Part shown: positions 54,346 to 62,320 of the stretch, one piece after another
Position numbering within the stretch: the stretch's first letter is position 1
How the letters are laid out: each line of letters opens with the position of its first letter
NCBI GenBank assembly: GCA_050747245.1
Contig: JBOGNO010000017.1
Coordinates: forward strand, 4,947 to 68,946
Reading direction: 5' to 3'
DNA from: JBOGNO01 sp050747245
GTDB taxonomy: Bacteria > Acidobacteriota > Terriglobia > Acidiferrales > UBA7541
Length of the DNA: 64,000 nt
Program-made: the position numbers and the translations under genes
The notes under the pieces: model-generated
Databases searched by the model: none
Seen by the model: only the letters and a program-made list of their open reading frames with translations
Told to the model about the DNA's origin: nothing

Positions 54346-54374
54346 ATCTTAGGACGCAGTCGGAAGCAAGTCAA
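54346..54374 (-). promoter_or_regulatory. Promoter of kinase gene 2, leaderless type
   Basis: TTGACT (54374-54369), 17-base spacer, TAAGAT (54351-54346), then 9 bases to the ATG at 54336. Confidence 0.75.
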
Positions 54375-54493
54375 CGAAGCGCGGCGAATTCGGATTTGAC
54401 CGCGCAGAGATGGGGATATCGGGGCCGGCGTCTTTCCAGGAATTCCGAAACGACCTTGATCCGAGCGGCACCCGTACGAATCGCCGGCAAAGT

Positions 54494-56743
54494 TCAGGCC
54501 TCTTTCATGAGGGCCTGGAAGCGCGGATGGCTGTGCACGGCCTCGAGGTCAGAATCCTTCAATGCCCACTGCCGATACCAGTGTCCCTTGGAAGGGGCCA
54601 TCGCCTTTTCTAGGCAGTCAAGCGCCTCGTCAGTGCTCCCGAGCTTGGCGAAGACACAGGCGGAGTTGTAAAGGATCGAAGGCTCCTCCGAATCAATCGC
54701 CAGAGCGCGCCGCACCCATTCCAGCGCGCGTTCACGTTCTCCCAAGTCGGCGAGATTACCGGCGCCGAGATAGACGGCCCGCGCGTCATCGGGATGGAGC
54801 TCCAGGTGCTTTTCCGCCATCTGTAACGCGCGCCGCGAGGCCACCAGGGCTTCGGCTTTGCGACCCAAGCCACGATACGCCGTGCCGAGAAGTGTGGGCG
54901 CCTGATAGTCCTGCGGCTTGACGATGCAAGCCTGCTCGAATAGCCGGGCTGCTTTCTCCATGTCCCCCTGCTGAAAATTAGCGCGCGCATAGAAGTAGTA
55001 GGCTTCGAACAGTTTCGGATCCAGGCGGATGGCGATTTCAAATTCCTTCTCGGCTTCCTCGAACAGCTTGCTCAAGGAGACAGCCAGGCCACGCGAGGCG
55101 TGGGCTTCGCCCGATTCTGGGTCGAGCTCGACGGCCTTTCGACTGGCGCGGTCTGCCTCGCGAAGGTTGTCGTCGGTCGTGTCCCAATACATATAAAGGA
55201 ACGAAGAACAGTCGGCGACGCCGGCATATGCGCGCGCATAGCCGGGATCGATCACGATGGCGCGGGCAAACATCTGCCGAGCGTACTCGAATCCCTTCCG
55301 GCGCAACTGGTGGAAGAACTGCCGTCCGCGCAAGTAATAATCGTAGGCCTGCACATCCGCAGTCGGGGCTTTCTTGATTTCCTGCTTCTCCTTCTCGGTG
55401 AGGACGACCTTGAGGGCGTGGGCGATGGCTTGGGCGATCTCGTCCTGGATAGCGAAAACGTCCTCTAGCTGTCGATCGTAGCGTTCGGCCCAGACCGAAT
55501 GGCCGGTGCGGGTCGCGATTAATTGGCCGGTGATGCGCAGCCGGTTCCCGGCGCGGCGGAGGCTGCCTGTGAGCACATAAAGCGCGTGCAGTTCGCCGCC
55601 GACCTCCGGCCCAGTGACGGCTTTATCGCGGTAAGCCAGGACGGCTGCCCGCGGGAAAACCTGCAGCTCTTTGATTTTCGACAGTTCGGTGATGATGTCT
55701 TCGGTCATTCCGTCCCTGAAGTATTCATCATCTTTCGTCCCGCTCAGATTTTCGAAGTAAAGCACCGCCACCGATTTTTCCGCGGCCGCAGCGGCCGTTT
55801 GCGCAGGGGCCGCAGCCTGGCCCTTCGATTCCGTCACGCGGCCGGCAGAGTCGCGGTCGCGCTTCAATCGCTTCAAATCTGTTCTCATCTCCGACGCAGC
55901 CTGGTATCGCAGGTCGGGGTCTTTCTCCAGCGCCTTGCTGATCACCAGCTCCAGCTCCCCGGGCAGTTCCGGATTGAGCCGCGTCGGTGGCTTCGGTGTT
56001 CCGTGGAGGATGCCGTCAAAGATTGCTGCCGAAGTGTCGCCGGCGAAGGCCAGTTTGCCGGTGGCCATCTCGTAAAGGACGGTGCCAAAGGAGAACAAGT
56101 CAGTTCGCGCGTCAATGTCTTTCCCCAGGGCCTGCTCGGGAGACATGTAGGCCACCGTGCCCATGGATGTGCCCGGGCTGGTCAGATGCTCCGAAGCAAT
56201 GGTTGCCGTCGCCTGCGCTGTGACTTCCATGCTTTTGGCAACCTGCCCGCGTTTGGGCGCCATCTTCGCGAGTCCGAAATCGAGGATCTTAGCCTGGCCG
56301 CGCTGGGTGACAAAGATGTTCGCGGGCTTGATATCTCGGTGGACGATCCCCCGCGTATGAGCGGCAGCGAGCGCATCGGCGATTTCAATACCCAGTTCAA
56401 GAAGCTGTTCGATCTCCACGGTGCGACCGCTGATCAAGTGCTTCAGGGTCTGGCCCTCCAACAACTCCATAACAATAAAAGGCCGACCGTCGTGCTCACC
56501 TACGTCATAGATGGTGCAGATATTGGGGTGATTGAGTGCAGAGGCGGCGCGAGCCTCTCGCTGAAATCGTTCGAGCGTCTGGCGGTCCGAGGGAATGCCC
56601 TCAGGAAGGAACTTCAGGGCCACGCTCCGGCCGAGCCGCGAGTCTTCGGCCTGGTAGACCACGCCCATGCCGCCGCCGCCGACTTTTTCGACAATGCGGT
56701 AGTGTGAGACGGTTTGGCCGATGAGAGAGCGGGAGTCCGGCAT
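54494..56743 (-). CDS. Ser/Thr protein kinase with TPR tail, no obvious membrane segment
   Basis: The 749-aa product starts at ATG 56743. The kinase domain has [31 protein letters not shown] and [14 protein letters not shown] short Ala/Gln-rich linker without a hydrophobic stretch leads to a TolB-like domain ([34 protein letters not shown]) and TPR units ([21 protein letters not shown], [20 protein letters not shown]). The N-terminus, [11 protein letters not shown], is identical to that of the second kinase, showing recent duplication or strong constraint. It is probably cytoplasmic; the partner is unknown. Confidence 0.92.
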   Translation of the reverse strand: MPDSRSLIGQTVSHYRIVEKVGGGGMGVVYQAEDSRLGRSVALKFLPEGIPSDRQTLERFQREARAASALNHPNICTIYDVGEHDGRPFIVMELLEGQTLKHLISGRTVEIEQLLELGIEIADALAAAHTRGIVHRDIKPANIFVTQRGQAKILDFGLAKMAPKRGQVAKSMEVTAQATATIASEHLTSPGTSMGTVAYMSPEQALGKDIDARTDLFSFGTVLYEMATGKLAFAGDTSAAIFDGILHGTPKPPTRLNPELPGELELVISKALEKDPDLRYQAASEMRTDLKRLKRDRDSAGRVTESKGQAAAPAQTAAAAAEKSVAVLYFENLSGTKDDEYFRDGMTEDIITELSKIKELQVFPRAAVLAYRDKAVTGPEVGGELHALYVLTGSLRRAGNRLRITGQLIATRTGHSVWAERYDRQLEDVFAIQDEIAQAIAHALKVVLTEKEKQEIKKAPTADVQAYDYYLRGRQFFHQLRRKGFEYARQMFARAIVIDPGYARAYAGVADCSSFLYMYWDTTDDNLREADRASRKAVELDPESGEAHASRGLAVSLSKLFEEAEKEFEIAIRLDPKLFEAYYFYARANFQQGDMEKAARLFEQACIVKPQDYQAPTLLGTAYRGLGRKAEALVASRRALQMAEKHLELHPDDARAVYLGAGNLADLGERERALEWVRRALAIDSEEPSILYNSACVFAKLGSTDEALDCLEKAMAPSKGHWYRQWALKDSDLEAVHSHPRFQALMKEA

Positions 56744-56752
56744 GAGCCGTTA

Positions 56753-56781
56753 ATTTTAGGCCGCGGCTGGGGGTAAGTCAA
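56753..56781 (-). promoter_or_regulatory. Promoter of kinase gene 3, leaderless type
   Basis: TTGACT (56781-56776), 17-base spacer, TAAAAT (56758-56753), then 9 bases to the ATG at 56743. Confidence 0.75.
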
Positions 56782-56892
56782 CGAGACGAGGGAAGACAGA
56801 TTGATGATTGGGGCGGAAATTAAAATGCGGAAGCGTGGCGGGAGATTGGGCGACATGAATCTGGCGCTAAAGAAAAGTGGCGAGGAGTTTCA

Positions 56893-56936
56893 AGAGAGAT
56901 TCTTCGGGCCGCCAGGCGGCCCTCAGAATGACAACC
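56893..56936. repeat. Palindromic repeat family A, intergenic
   Basis: AGAGAGATTCTTCG, GGCCGCC-AG-GCGGCC-type stem, CTCAGAATGACAACC. The flanks match the other copies while the stem sequence differs with pairing preserved. Confidence 0.75.
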
Positions 56937-56958
56937 AGAGCGGAAATGCGAAAAAGCG

Positions 56959-57159
56959 CTAGATTTCGGGATAAAGGTCGAAGAAGGCTTCGAGGGATTG
57001 CTTGAGGGCGAGCTCGATTTCTTCCTTGGAGCCTTCGATGAGATGCATGGTGACGCGGCCGGTGCGGCCGTTCTTGAGCTTTATGTGAGCGTCTTCGATG
57101 GCGTCGAGATCGTCGGCGGGGAAAAGCCTCATGCCATAGACCAGGGCGAGTTTTGCCAT
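56959..57159 (-). CDS. Small conserved-looking protein (66 aa)
   Basis: The ATG at 57159 has AAGGAG 8-9 bases upstream; a longer frame to 57186 is less likely. The product (LALVYGMRLFPADDLDAIED, then HIKLKNGRTGRVTMHLIEGS) is compact, with mixed beta strands and an acidic C-terminal helix. It is probably a cytoplasmic small protein. I know no family name. It lies upstream of the third kinase gene on the same strand, with a palindromic repeat between them. Confidence 0.65.
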   Translation of the reverse strand: MAKLALVYGMRLFPADDLDAIEDAHIKLKNGRTGRVTMHLIEGSKEEIELALKQSLEAFFDLYPEI

Positions 57160-57524
57160 GAGGGAAGTCTCCTTGGGAATGAGCACGAAATTTTTTAGGG
57201 GATGAGATTAACCGCGAGCGGGGAAGCAGTCAAATGGGTGAGGCCCCGATGGGGCGAGCGAGCAGCGCCCGTGCGACGGAATATGACCAGGGTTCAACGC
57301 CGTTATGGCGCCCAGAACCATTCGGCCCTCGCCAAGGCGTGCGATATTCGCGCGACGCGCAGTGGTAAAGCGCGAAAATCGCGCTGCTCGGGCCTCAAGA
57401 TGACGCACTTGGAAATTGGGTGTCAGTCCCCGGTGGGGCGCGTTGACAGGAAAGAGCGAGGGGAGCATCCTCTTAATAAAGCGGGGCATCGGAAGAAAAA
57501 GGACGGTTGCGAGGTGAATGCGCG
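57160..57524. other. Intergenic spacer between divergent genes
   Basis: This GC-rich spacer has short self-complementary pieces (GGCCCCGATGGGGC, CCCCGGTGGGGCG) and a TTGACA at about 57446 without a well-spaced -10 box. I see no gene. Confidence 0.4.
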
Positions 57525-58439
57525 ATGAGAGCGAGAATTTTTGGACGAGCGGCAGCGTGGCCGGCACTGGCAGCGCTGTGCGCGATGGCGGGGACGGCAA
57601 CAACGGCGCGCGCGCAAAATCCCGGGCCGATGCCTCCCGCACCTCCTCCGAAGGTTGCGCCTGCTCCCGTGCCCACCCCTCCGCCCGCGCCTTCGAATTC
57701 AACGGCGCCGGCGGCACCAACGACTTCCGGACCAGAGGCAGCCGGGCCTCAGACAGTGGCGACGCCGACAAATGTCACGGCGACGACTCCGGAAAAAATA
57801 ATTGTTCCGGCAGGGACGCATCTTTCGTTGGTGCTGCACAACGCGATTTCGACGCGCAGTGCACAGCGGGGAGACCCAGTTTATTTCGAGACGACTTTTC
57901 CGGTGATCGTGGGAGACCGCATAGTGGTCCCGGCAGGATCGTTCGTGGCCGGGGAAGTGACGGAAGCGAAGCGCGCGGGGCGCGTGAAGGGCCGCGCAGA
58001 AATCGCGTTGCGGCTGAACACACTGATCCTGACGAACGGGTACATCGTGAAGCTGGTGGGCTCGCCGAGCAATGCCGGGACGGGCGGCGGCGAAACCGTG
58101 GACAACGAAGGAAAAATAAAGGGCGATACGGACAAGGCTTCGGATGCCGCGACGATTATCAAGACCACGACGGCGGGAGCGGGAATCGGGGCGATTGCAT
58201 CGCGCACTCCCAAGGGCGCGGGAATCGGCGCGGGAATCGGCGCGGCGGTGGGGATCGCGACGGTGCTGCTGACGCGCGGGCCGGATGCGGAATTGCCACG
58301 CGGAACAACGCTCGATGTGACGCTAGACCATGCGCTCGCGCTCGACGCGGATAAAATTAATTTTACTTCGCCCGGGCAGGCTTCGGCGCTTTCTGGTCCG
58401 CCAAACCGCGAGCCGACAAGAAGCAAGATTCCTTTCTAG
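57525..58439 (+). CDS. Exported protein with Pro-rich linker and TrbI/VirB10-like beta domain
   Basis: The 304-aa product starts at ATG 57525 with GAGGTGA upstream. The signal peptide is AWPALAALCAMAGTATTARA. A Pro/Ala-rich linker (about 33-85) precedes a beta domain (IIVPAGTHLSLVLHNAISTR, GDRIVVPAGSFVAGEVTEAK, RAEIALRLNTLILTNG). This resembles VirB10/TrbI-type folds in outline, but no secretion genes are nearby. A Gly/Ala-rich segment (PKGAGIGAGIGAAVGIATVL) suggests a membrane-interacting loop. A second frame (57518-58354) is a shadow. Confidence 0.75.
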   Translation: MRARIFGRAAAWPALAALCAMAGTATTARAQNPGPMPPAPPPKVAPAPVPTPPPAPSNSTAPAAPTTSGPEAAGPQTVATPTNVTATTPEKIIVPAGTHLSLVLHNAISTRSAQRGDPVYFETTFPVIVGDRIVVPAGSFVAGEVTEAKRAGRVKGRAEIALRLNTLILTNGYIVKLVGSPSNAGTGGGETVDNEGKIKGDTDKASDAATIIKTTTAGAGIGAIASRTPKGAGIGAGIGAAVGIATVLLTRGPDAELPRGTTLDVTLDHALALDADKINFTSPGQASALSGPPNREPTRSKIPF

Positions 58440-58525
58440 CGGACTGCGGAAGAAAATTCACCACAATAAAAAGATAAAAGTAGAATCTTCGCCGCGCTCC
58501 GAATAACAAGTTGAACAAAACAAGT

Positions 58526-59659
58526 TTAGAAAGTCTGTGTAGCGCGGGAGTGTGTGCGGGCGAAGCGGAGGGGAGAGAACTCCGCGACGGGAAACGAAGT
58601 GGCGCCTTCGGTGACGAGATCGGCGACGGCGCGGGCGGTGGCTGGGGCGAGAAGAATGCCGTTGCGATAATGGCCCGTGGCGAGGATGAGGCCAGCGCGA
58701 TCGGCGGGGCCGATGATGGGGAGATGATCCGGGGTGCCGGGGCGGAGTCCGGCCCAGGTTTCGTTAATGCGCGCGGAACGAAGCGCGGGAACGAGAGCGA
58801 CAGCCGAGCGGAGGATTCCGCTGACGCCCTCGTGAGTGGTGGTGATTTCGAAGCCGGCGTTTTCAATGGTGCTTCCGGCGGCGATTTCGCCGGAATTGCG
58901 CGGGACTAGATAGCCGTGCTCGGAGCGCAAGACGCGCGTGAGGAGCGGGGAAGCAGGAGCGAGTCCGACCATCTGACCGCGAGCGGGTCGCACGGGAGCG
59001 AGCGCGGCGAGGCCTTCGATTTGAGCGGAGTAGCATCCCGCGGCGATGATGACATGCGCAGCGGAAAATTTTTCGGTGTCCGTGGCGACGCCGACGATGC
59101 GTTGAGAATCAAGGAGAAGAGAGAGAACCGCGGTATCTGCGCGGATTTCGACAGCTTCACGGGCGGCCGCGGCAAGAACGGCGCGAGTGAGCGCGCGAGG
59201 TTCGACGGAATATTCTTCGGGCAGCCATAAGGCCGCAGATATTTCGGGAGAAAGAGCGGGCTCCATTTTCCGCGCGGATTCGAGAGAAATGGTTTCCGTT
59301 GTGAGGCCGAGACGCGGGTGTTCGGCGAGAAGGCGTTCGCGGCTGGATTCGCCTTCAAGGCCGAAGAAAATTTCGAGCGTGCCTTCGCGGCGGAAGCCGG
59401 TGGGAATTCCGGTGGCCGCTTCGACAGCGGCGATAAATTCGGGATACAGCGCAAAACTTTCGCGCGCGAAAGGAAAGAGCGGCAGCGCATCTGCGCTATC
59501 GGGCGCGGGCGAAAGCATGCCAGCAGCCGCCCAAGAGGCTTCGCGGCCCGGCTCGCGGCGATCGAGAACGAGGATGCGAAGTTTTTTGCGCGAAAGCTCC
59601 CAGGCGATGGACGCGCCGATGATGCCTCCTCCGACGATGATGGCGTCGTATGAATTCAT
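58526..59659 (-). CDS. thiO: FAD-dependent glycine oxidase-like protein
   Basis: The 377-aa product begins with a Rossmann FAD motif (DAIIVGGGIIGASIAWELSR) and the ribityl-binding LVLDRREPGREASWAAAGML typical of DAO-family ThiO proteins. Later motifs include RPARGQMVGLAP, and ETWAGLRPGTPDHLPIIG near the C-terminus, followed by TGHYRNGILLAPATA. ThiO oxidises glycine to the iminoacetate used in thiazole synthesis for thiamine. No other thi gene lies in the window, so the specific assignment rests on sequence; a general D-amino-acid-type oxidase is the alternative. Confidence 0.85.
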   Translation of the reverse strand: MNSYDAIIVGGGIIGASIAWELSRKKLRILVLDRREPGREASWAAAGMLSPAPDSADALPLFPFARESFALYPEFIAAVEAATGIPTGFRREGTLEIFFGLEGESSRERLLAEHPRLGLTTETISLESARKMEPALSPEISAALWLPEEYSVEPRALTRAVLAAAAREAVEIRADTAVLSLLLDSQRIVGVATDTEKFSAAHVIIAAGCYSAQIEGLAALAPVRPARGQMVGLAPASPLLTRVLRSEHGYLVPRNSGEIAAGSTIENAGFEITTTHEGVSGILRSAVALVPALRSARINETWAGLRPGTPDHLPIIGPADRAGLILATGHYRNGILLAPATARAVADLVTEGATSFPVAEFSPLRFARTHSRATQTF

Positions 59660-59701
59660 ACAGAGATTCTAGCAAGAATGTGAAGCGCAAGCGGGAGGGG
59701 G

Positions 59702-60454
59702 TCAGAGCGAATTGGCAAGCTCGATGGAGAGGAGGCGGGCTTTTTCGGCAAGGTTGCTGGCGCGGAGCCAATCGTTGTCGCGCATGGCTTCACGGGCCTG
59801 CAAGAGGAAGCCGTTGATTTTTTCGACCAAATCGTGCTGCGAAGTATTGAGCGCACGGCCGTAGGCGCGCTGGAGATTTTTTTCCGTGGCGGCGATGTTG
59901 TCGTTGGTTTTCCTTTCGAGCGAAGCTTGATCGCCGGGAGAAAGCTCAGGCGCGATGGTGGGAGCGGGTGGCGGAGTCGGCTCGGTCTTATCGCTCGCGG
60001 GCGCCGAGGAATCGGACGCAGGCTTGCGCGGAGCAGGCTTGGGAGCGGGCTTGGCAGGCGGCGTCGCGGGAGGCGTGGCGGGAGCGGAAGAATCGGGCTT
60101 GACGTCAGGCGGAGTGGCGGGCTGCGGAGCGGGCTGCGTTTTGGCGGGCGCTTCGGTGACGATTACGGGCGGCGCGGCCTGCACGACGCGGCGCTGGCAG
60201 GCGGCGGTGCTGAGAACGGCCGCGAGGAGAAGCAGCGGCGTTGCTAGCCGAACAAGTAAGTCAAAAACCCCACCCTTCGTCCGCCAAAGCGGAGGAAGGA
60301 TGGGGCACCCACTTTCAATCCGGAAGGAAGAAGCAGATCCCTCGCTGCGCTCGGGATGACACCCAAATTCATTCGCGGCAGGCTGGAGACAAAAGCGCGC
60401 AGCAGCTTTTGATGACAGGCGTGAAGGCTGCGGGCTGGGGTGGGCAGGCATCAT
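59702..60454 (-). CDS. Putative lipoprotein with Pro-rich linker; start region disturbed by repeats
   Basis: The convincing part starts with the signal-like VRLATPLLLLAAVLSTAAC (lipobox-like Cys), then a Pro/Ala/Lys-rich linker and a helical C-terminus (DNIAATEKNLQRAYGRALNT, FLLQAREAMRDNDWLRASNL). The frame opens at ATG 60454 directly after the stop of the histidine kinase gene (TAAATGATG), but the first roughly 65 residues are encoded largely by two palindromic repeats (GCPILPPLWRTKGG and CHPERSEGS peptides). Between the repeats and the signal sequence I find no ATG, GTG or TTG in frame. The true start is therefore unclear: a rare start codon, or the upstream ATG with the repeats translated. 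Confidence 0.55.
   Translation of the reverse strand: MMPAHPSPQPSRLSSKAAARFCLQPAANEFGCHPERSEGSASSFRIESGCPILPPLWRTKGGVFDLLVRLATPLLLLAAVLSTAACQRRVVQAAPPVIVTEAPAKTQPAPQPATPPDVKPDSSAPATPPATPPAKPAPKPAPRKPASDSSAPASDKTEPTPPPAPTIAPELSPGDQASLERKTNDNIAATEKNLQRAYGRALNTSQHDLVEKINGFLLQAREAMRDNDWLRASNLAEKARLLSIELANSL
60268..60310. repeat. Palindromic repeat family B
   Basis: CCCCACCCTTCG...GGAAGGATGGGGCACCC. It matches the copy at 739-780 except in the centre. It lies in frame in the 5' part of the putative lipoprotein gene. Confidence 0.7.
60335..60364. repeat. Palindromic repeat, relative of family A
   Basis: AGATCCCTCG, a CTGCG centre, CTCGGGATGACACCC. This is the well-known kind of repeat whose translation gives CHPERSEGS peptides. 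It keeps the AGATCC...GGATGACACC ends seen in the coding copy at 50137-50178. Confidence 0.65.
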
Positions 60455-62320
60455 TTATTTCTCGCGGGCAAGCTCCAGGGCGTGCGCGAACGGCAACTCA
60501 ATGCGAAATGTCGTTCCGCGTCCGACCTCGGAATCGAATTCTATCGAGCCACTGTGCAATTGCACAAACCGGAAGGCGTTGGCGAGTCCCAATCCGGTAC
60601 CCCCCTTGCGAGTGGTGAAAAAAAGCTGAAAAATCCGCGCGCGATTTTCAGGAGCGATGCCCGGGCCGGTATCCGCGACTTGAATTTCCGCCATGTCACC
60701 CTTTTGATGCAAGGAAAGAGTGAGGCGTCCGCCCTGGGGCATCACTTCGCAGGCGTTGTGAATGAGATTCAGCACGGTTTGAAGGATCAAGTGGCGGTCG
60801 GCGCGCACGGGAGGCAGTCCGGGCGAGTAATCGGTGAGCAATTCGACGCGCGAGCGGGCGAGATCGGGACGAGCGCTGGCGGCAGCTTCCTCGAGAATGG
60901 GGAGGAGGGAAGTCTCTTCAAATTCCATCTCGACGGGGCGAGTGAAATCGAGAAAAGTTTTTACGACGCGATTGAGGCGGTCAATCTCGCTGTCGAGAAT
61001 CTTGACGGCCTGTTGAGGCTCGGCGCCCGGGGGGATATTGGTCTTGAGGACTTCGAGCCACATGCGCATGGAATTAAGCGGATTTTTTACTTCATGAGCG
61101 ACGCCGGCGGTGACGCGTCCGATGGCGGCGAGGCGCTCGGAGACTTCGAGTTCGGAGCCGAGACGATCGAGCTGCCCGAGATCGCGCAAAGTGACGAGTA
61201 TGCCCATCTGGTCGGCTTGCTCGCTGACTTGCTGCGCGGTGACCGTAGCGCGATGCACGGGGGCGTCCGAAAGCTCGACTTCGGCTCCCTCCACGGGCGC
61301 GATTAGATCATTTTCGATGCGCAGGGCGCGGCAGAGAGAATGGCCCGGAGGAAAAATTTCACCGGCAGAGCGGCCCAGAAGCGCTTCGGCCTTGGCGCCG
61401 AGAAATTTTTCCGCCGAAGGGCTGACGAGCACGGCGCGGCCCGCAGCGTTGAAGAGCAGCAGTCCATCCTCGAATCCAGCCATGACGTGATTGAGGTTTT
61501 CGCGCAGGGTGCTGAAGACTTCGCGCACGTCGCGGAGCTGCTGGCCGATGCGGCTGATTTTCGTGCTGACCTGGCCGAGTTCGTCGCCTCGGCGGATGGG
61601 GGGGAGATCGGATTCACCGGCAGAGATGCGGTCGAGCTGGGCGGATATGCGCGCAAGGGGAGCGAGAGTGATACCGCTCGCAACAGCGGCGAGAAGTGTG
61701 GAAAGCAATACGGCGCCGAAGGCAAACCAACCGGCGCGGACCAACCCCGGTTTGATCTCATTGCGGAGCAGACTGGTATCCAGGCCGATGCGAATTTGGC
61801 CGAAGGGCTCCTCGCCGATTTTGAATGGCAAGCTGATTTCGTAAACCTGGCGGGGGCCGAAGAGCACGGACATCTGGGTGAGAAAACTGGCGCGCGCGAG
61901 CGTGTCCAAGCCGGTGCGACGAGGCAGGAGGCGGCCGGGGAGGGAAGCATCGCTCGAGACCATGGCCACGCCGCCGCTATCGGCGATGGTGATTTCGTAA
62001 ATCGAGGGCGAATAGCCGATGACGGACTGGACTTCACTCTGGAGGTCGGAACTTTCGAAAAGGGTCTTGCGCACATACTCGCGGATATCGGTGGCGCTCG
62101 CGGAATCTGGATGGTCTCCACGATTGGCGGCGTCCACGAGCGCTTGCCGCGCGGCGCGAAAAACTTCTTCGGCGACGAAATGGGAGCGGTCGTCGAGTTC
62201 GCGAATGACCTGGCGCGTGAGCGTGGAAACATAGACCGAGGAGACGACGGCGACCACGACCAGGACAACCAGGGAAGTGGTCAGAGTGAACTTAGTCTTC
62301 AGACTGAGCTGCATGCGCAT
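60455..62320 (-). CDS. Membrane sensor histidine kinase (HAMP, PAS, HisKA, HATPase)
   Basis: The 621-aa product has TM1 at about 10-30 and TM2 at about 200-225, with an exported cache-like sensor domain between. HAMP (APLARISAQLDRISAGESDL), a PAS-like domain (VMAGFEDGLLLFNAAGRAVL) and HisKA with His in AGVAHEVKNPLNSMRMW follow. HATPase boxes include NLIHNACEVM, DTGPGIAPENRARIF and GTGLGLANAF. It overlaps the end of the response regulator gene by 29 bases, so the two are co-translated. A second start (ATG 62314) is possible. The ligand is unknown. Confidence 0.92.
   Translation of the reverse strand: MRMQLSLKTKFTLTTSLVVLVVVAVVSSVYVSTLTRQVIRELDDRSHFVAEEVFRAARQALVDAANRGDHPDSASATDIREYVRKTLFESSDLQSEVQSVIGYSPSIYEITIADSGGVAMVSSDASLPGRLLPRRTGLDTLARASFLTQMSVLFGPRQVYEISLPFKIGEEPFGQIRIGLDTSLLRNEIKPGLVRAGWFAFGAVLLSTLLAAVASGITLAPLARISAQLDRISAGESDLPPIRRGDELGQVSTKISRIGQQLRDVREVFSTLRENLNHVMAGFEDGLLLFNAAGRAVLVSPSAEKFLGAKAEALLGRSAGEIFPPGHSLCRALRIENDLIAPVEGAEVELSDAPVHRATVTAQQVSEQADQMGILVTLRDLGQLDRLGSELEVSERLAAIGRVTAGVAHEVKNPLNSMRMWLEVLKTNIPPGAEPQQAVKILDSEIDRLNRVVKTFLDFTRPVEMEFEETSLLPILEEAAASARPDLARSRVELLTDYSPGLPPVRADRHLILQTVLNLIHNACEVMPQGGRLTLSLHQKGDMAEIQVADTGPGIAPENRARIFQLFFTTRKGGTGLGLANAFRFVQLHSGSIEFDSEVGRGTTFRIELPFAHALELAREK

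Noticed and set aside
55523..56707. Plus-strand open frame of 394 codons
   Set aside because: It is antisense to the kinase domain of the third Ser/Thr kinase.
48438..56936. Reading the family-A palindromes as a CRISPR array or as simple terminators
   Set aside because: Copies are kilobases apart with no spacers, have no T-run, and one lies inside a gene.
57446..57480. TTGACA as a promoter for the 57525 gene
   Set aside because: The nearest TAATAA is about 25 bases away and the 17-base position has no -10-like sequence.
57518..58354. Second plus-strand frame overlapping the exported beta-domain protein
   Set aside because: Its composition (Arg/Gly/Asp-rich) is that of a frameshifted shadow, while the 57525 frame has a signal peptide and a beta domain.
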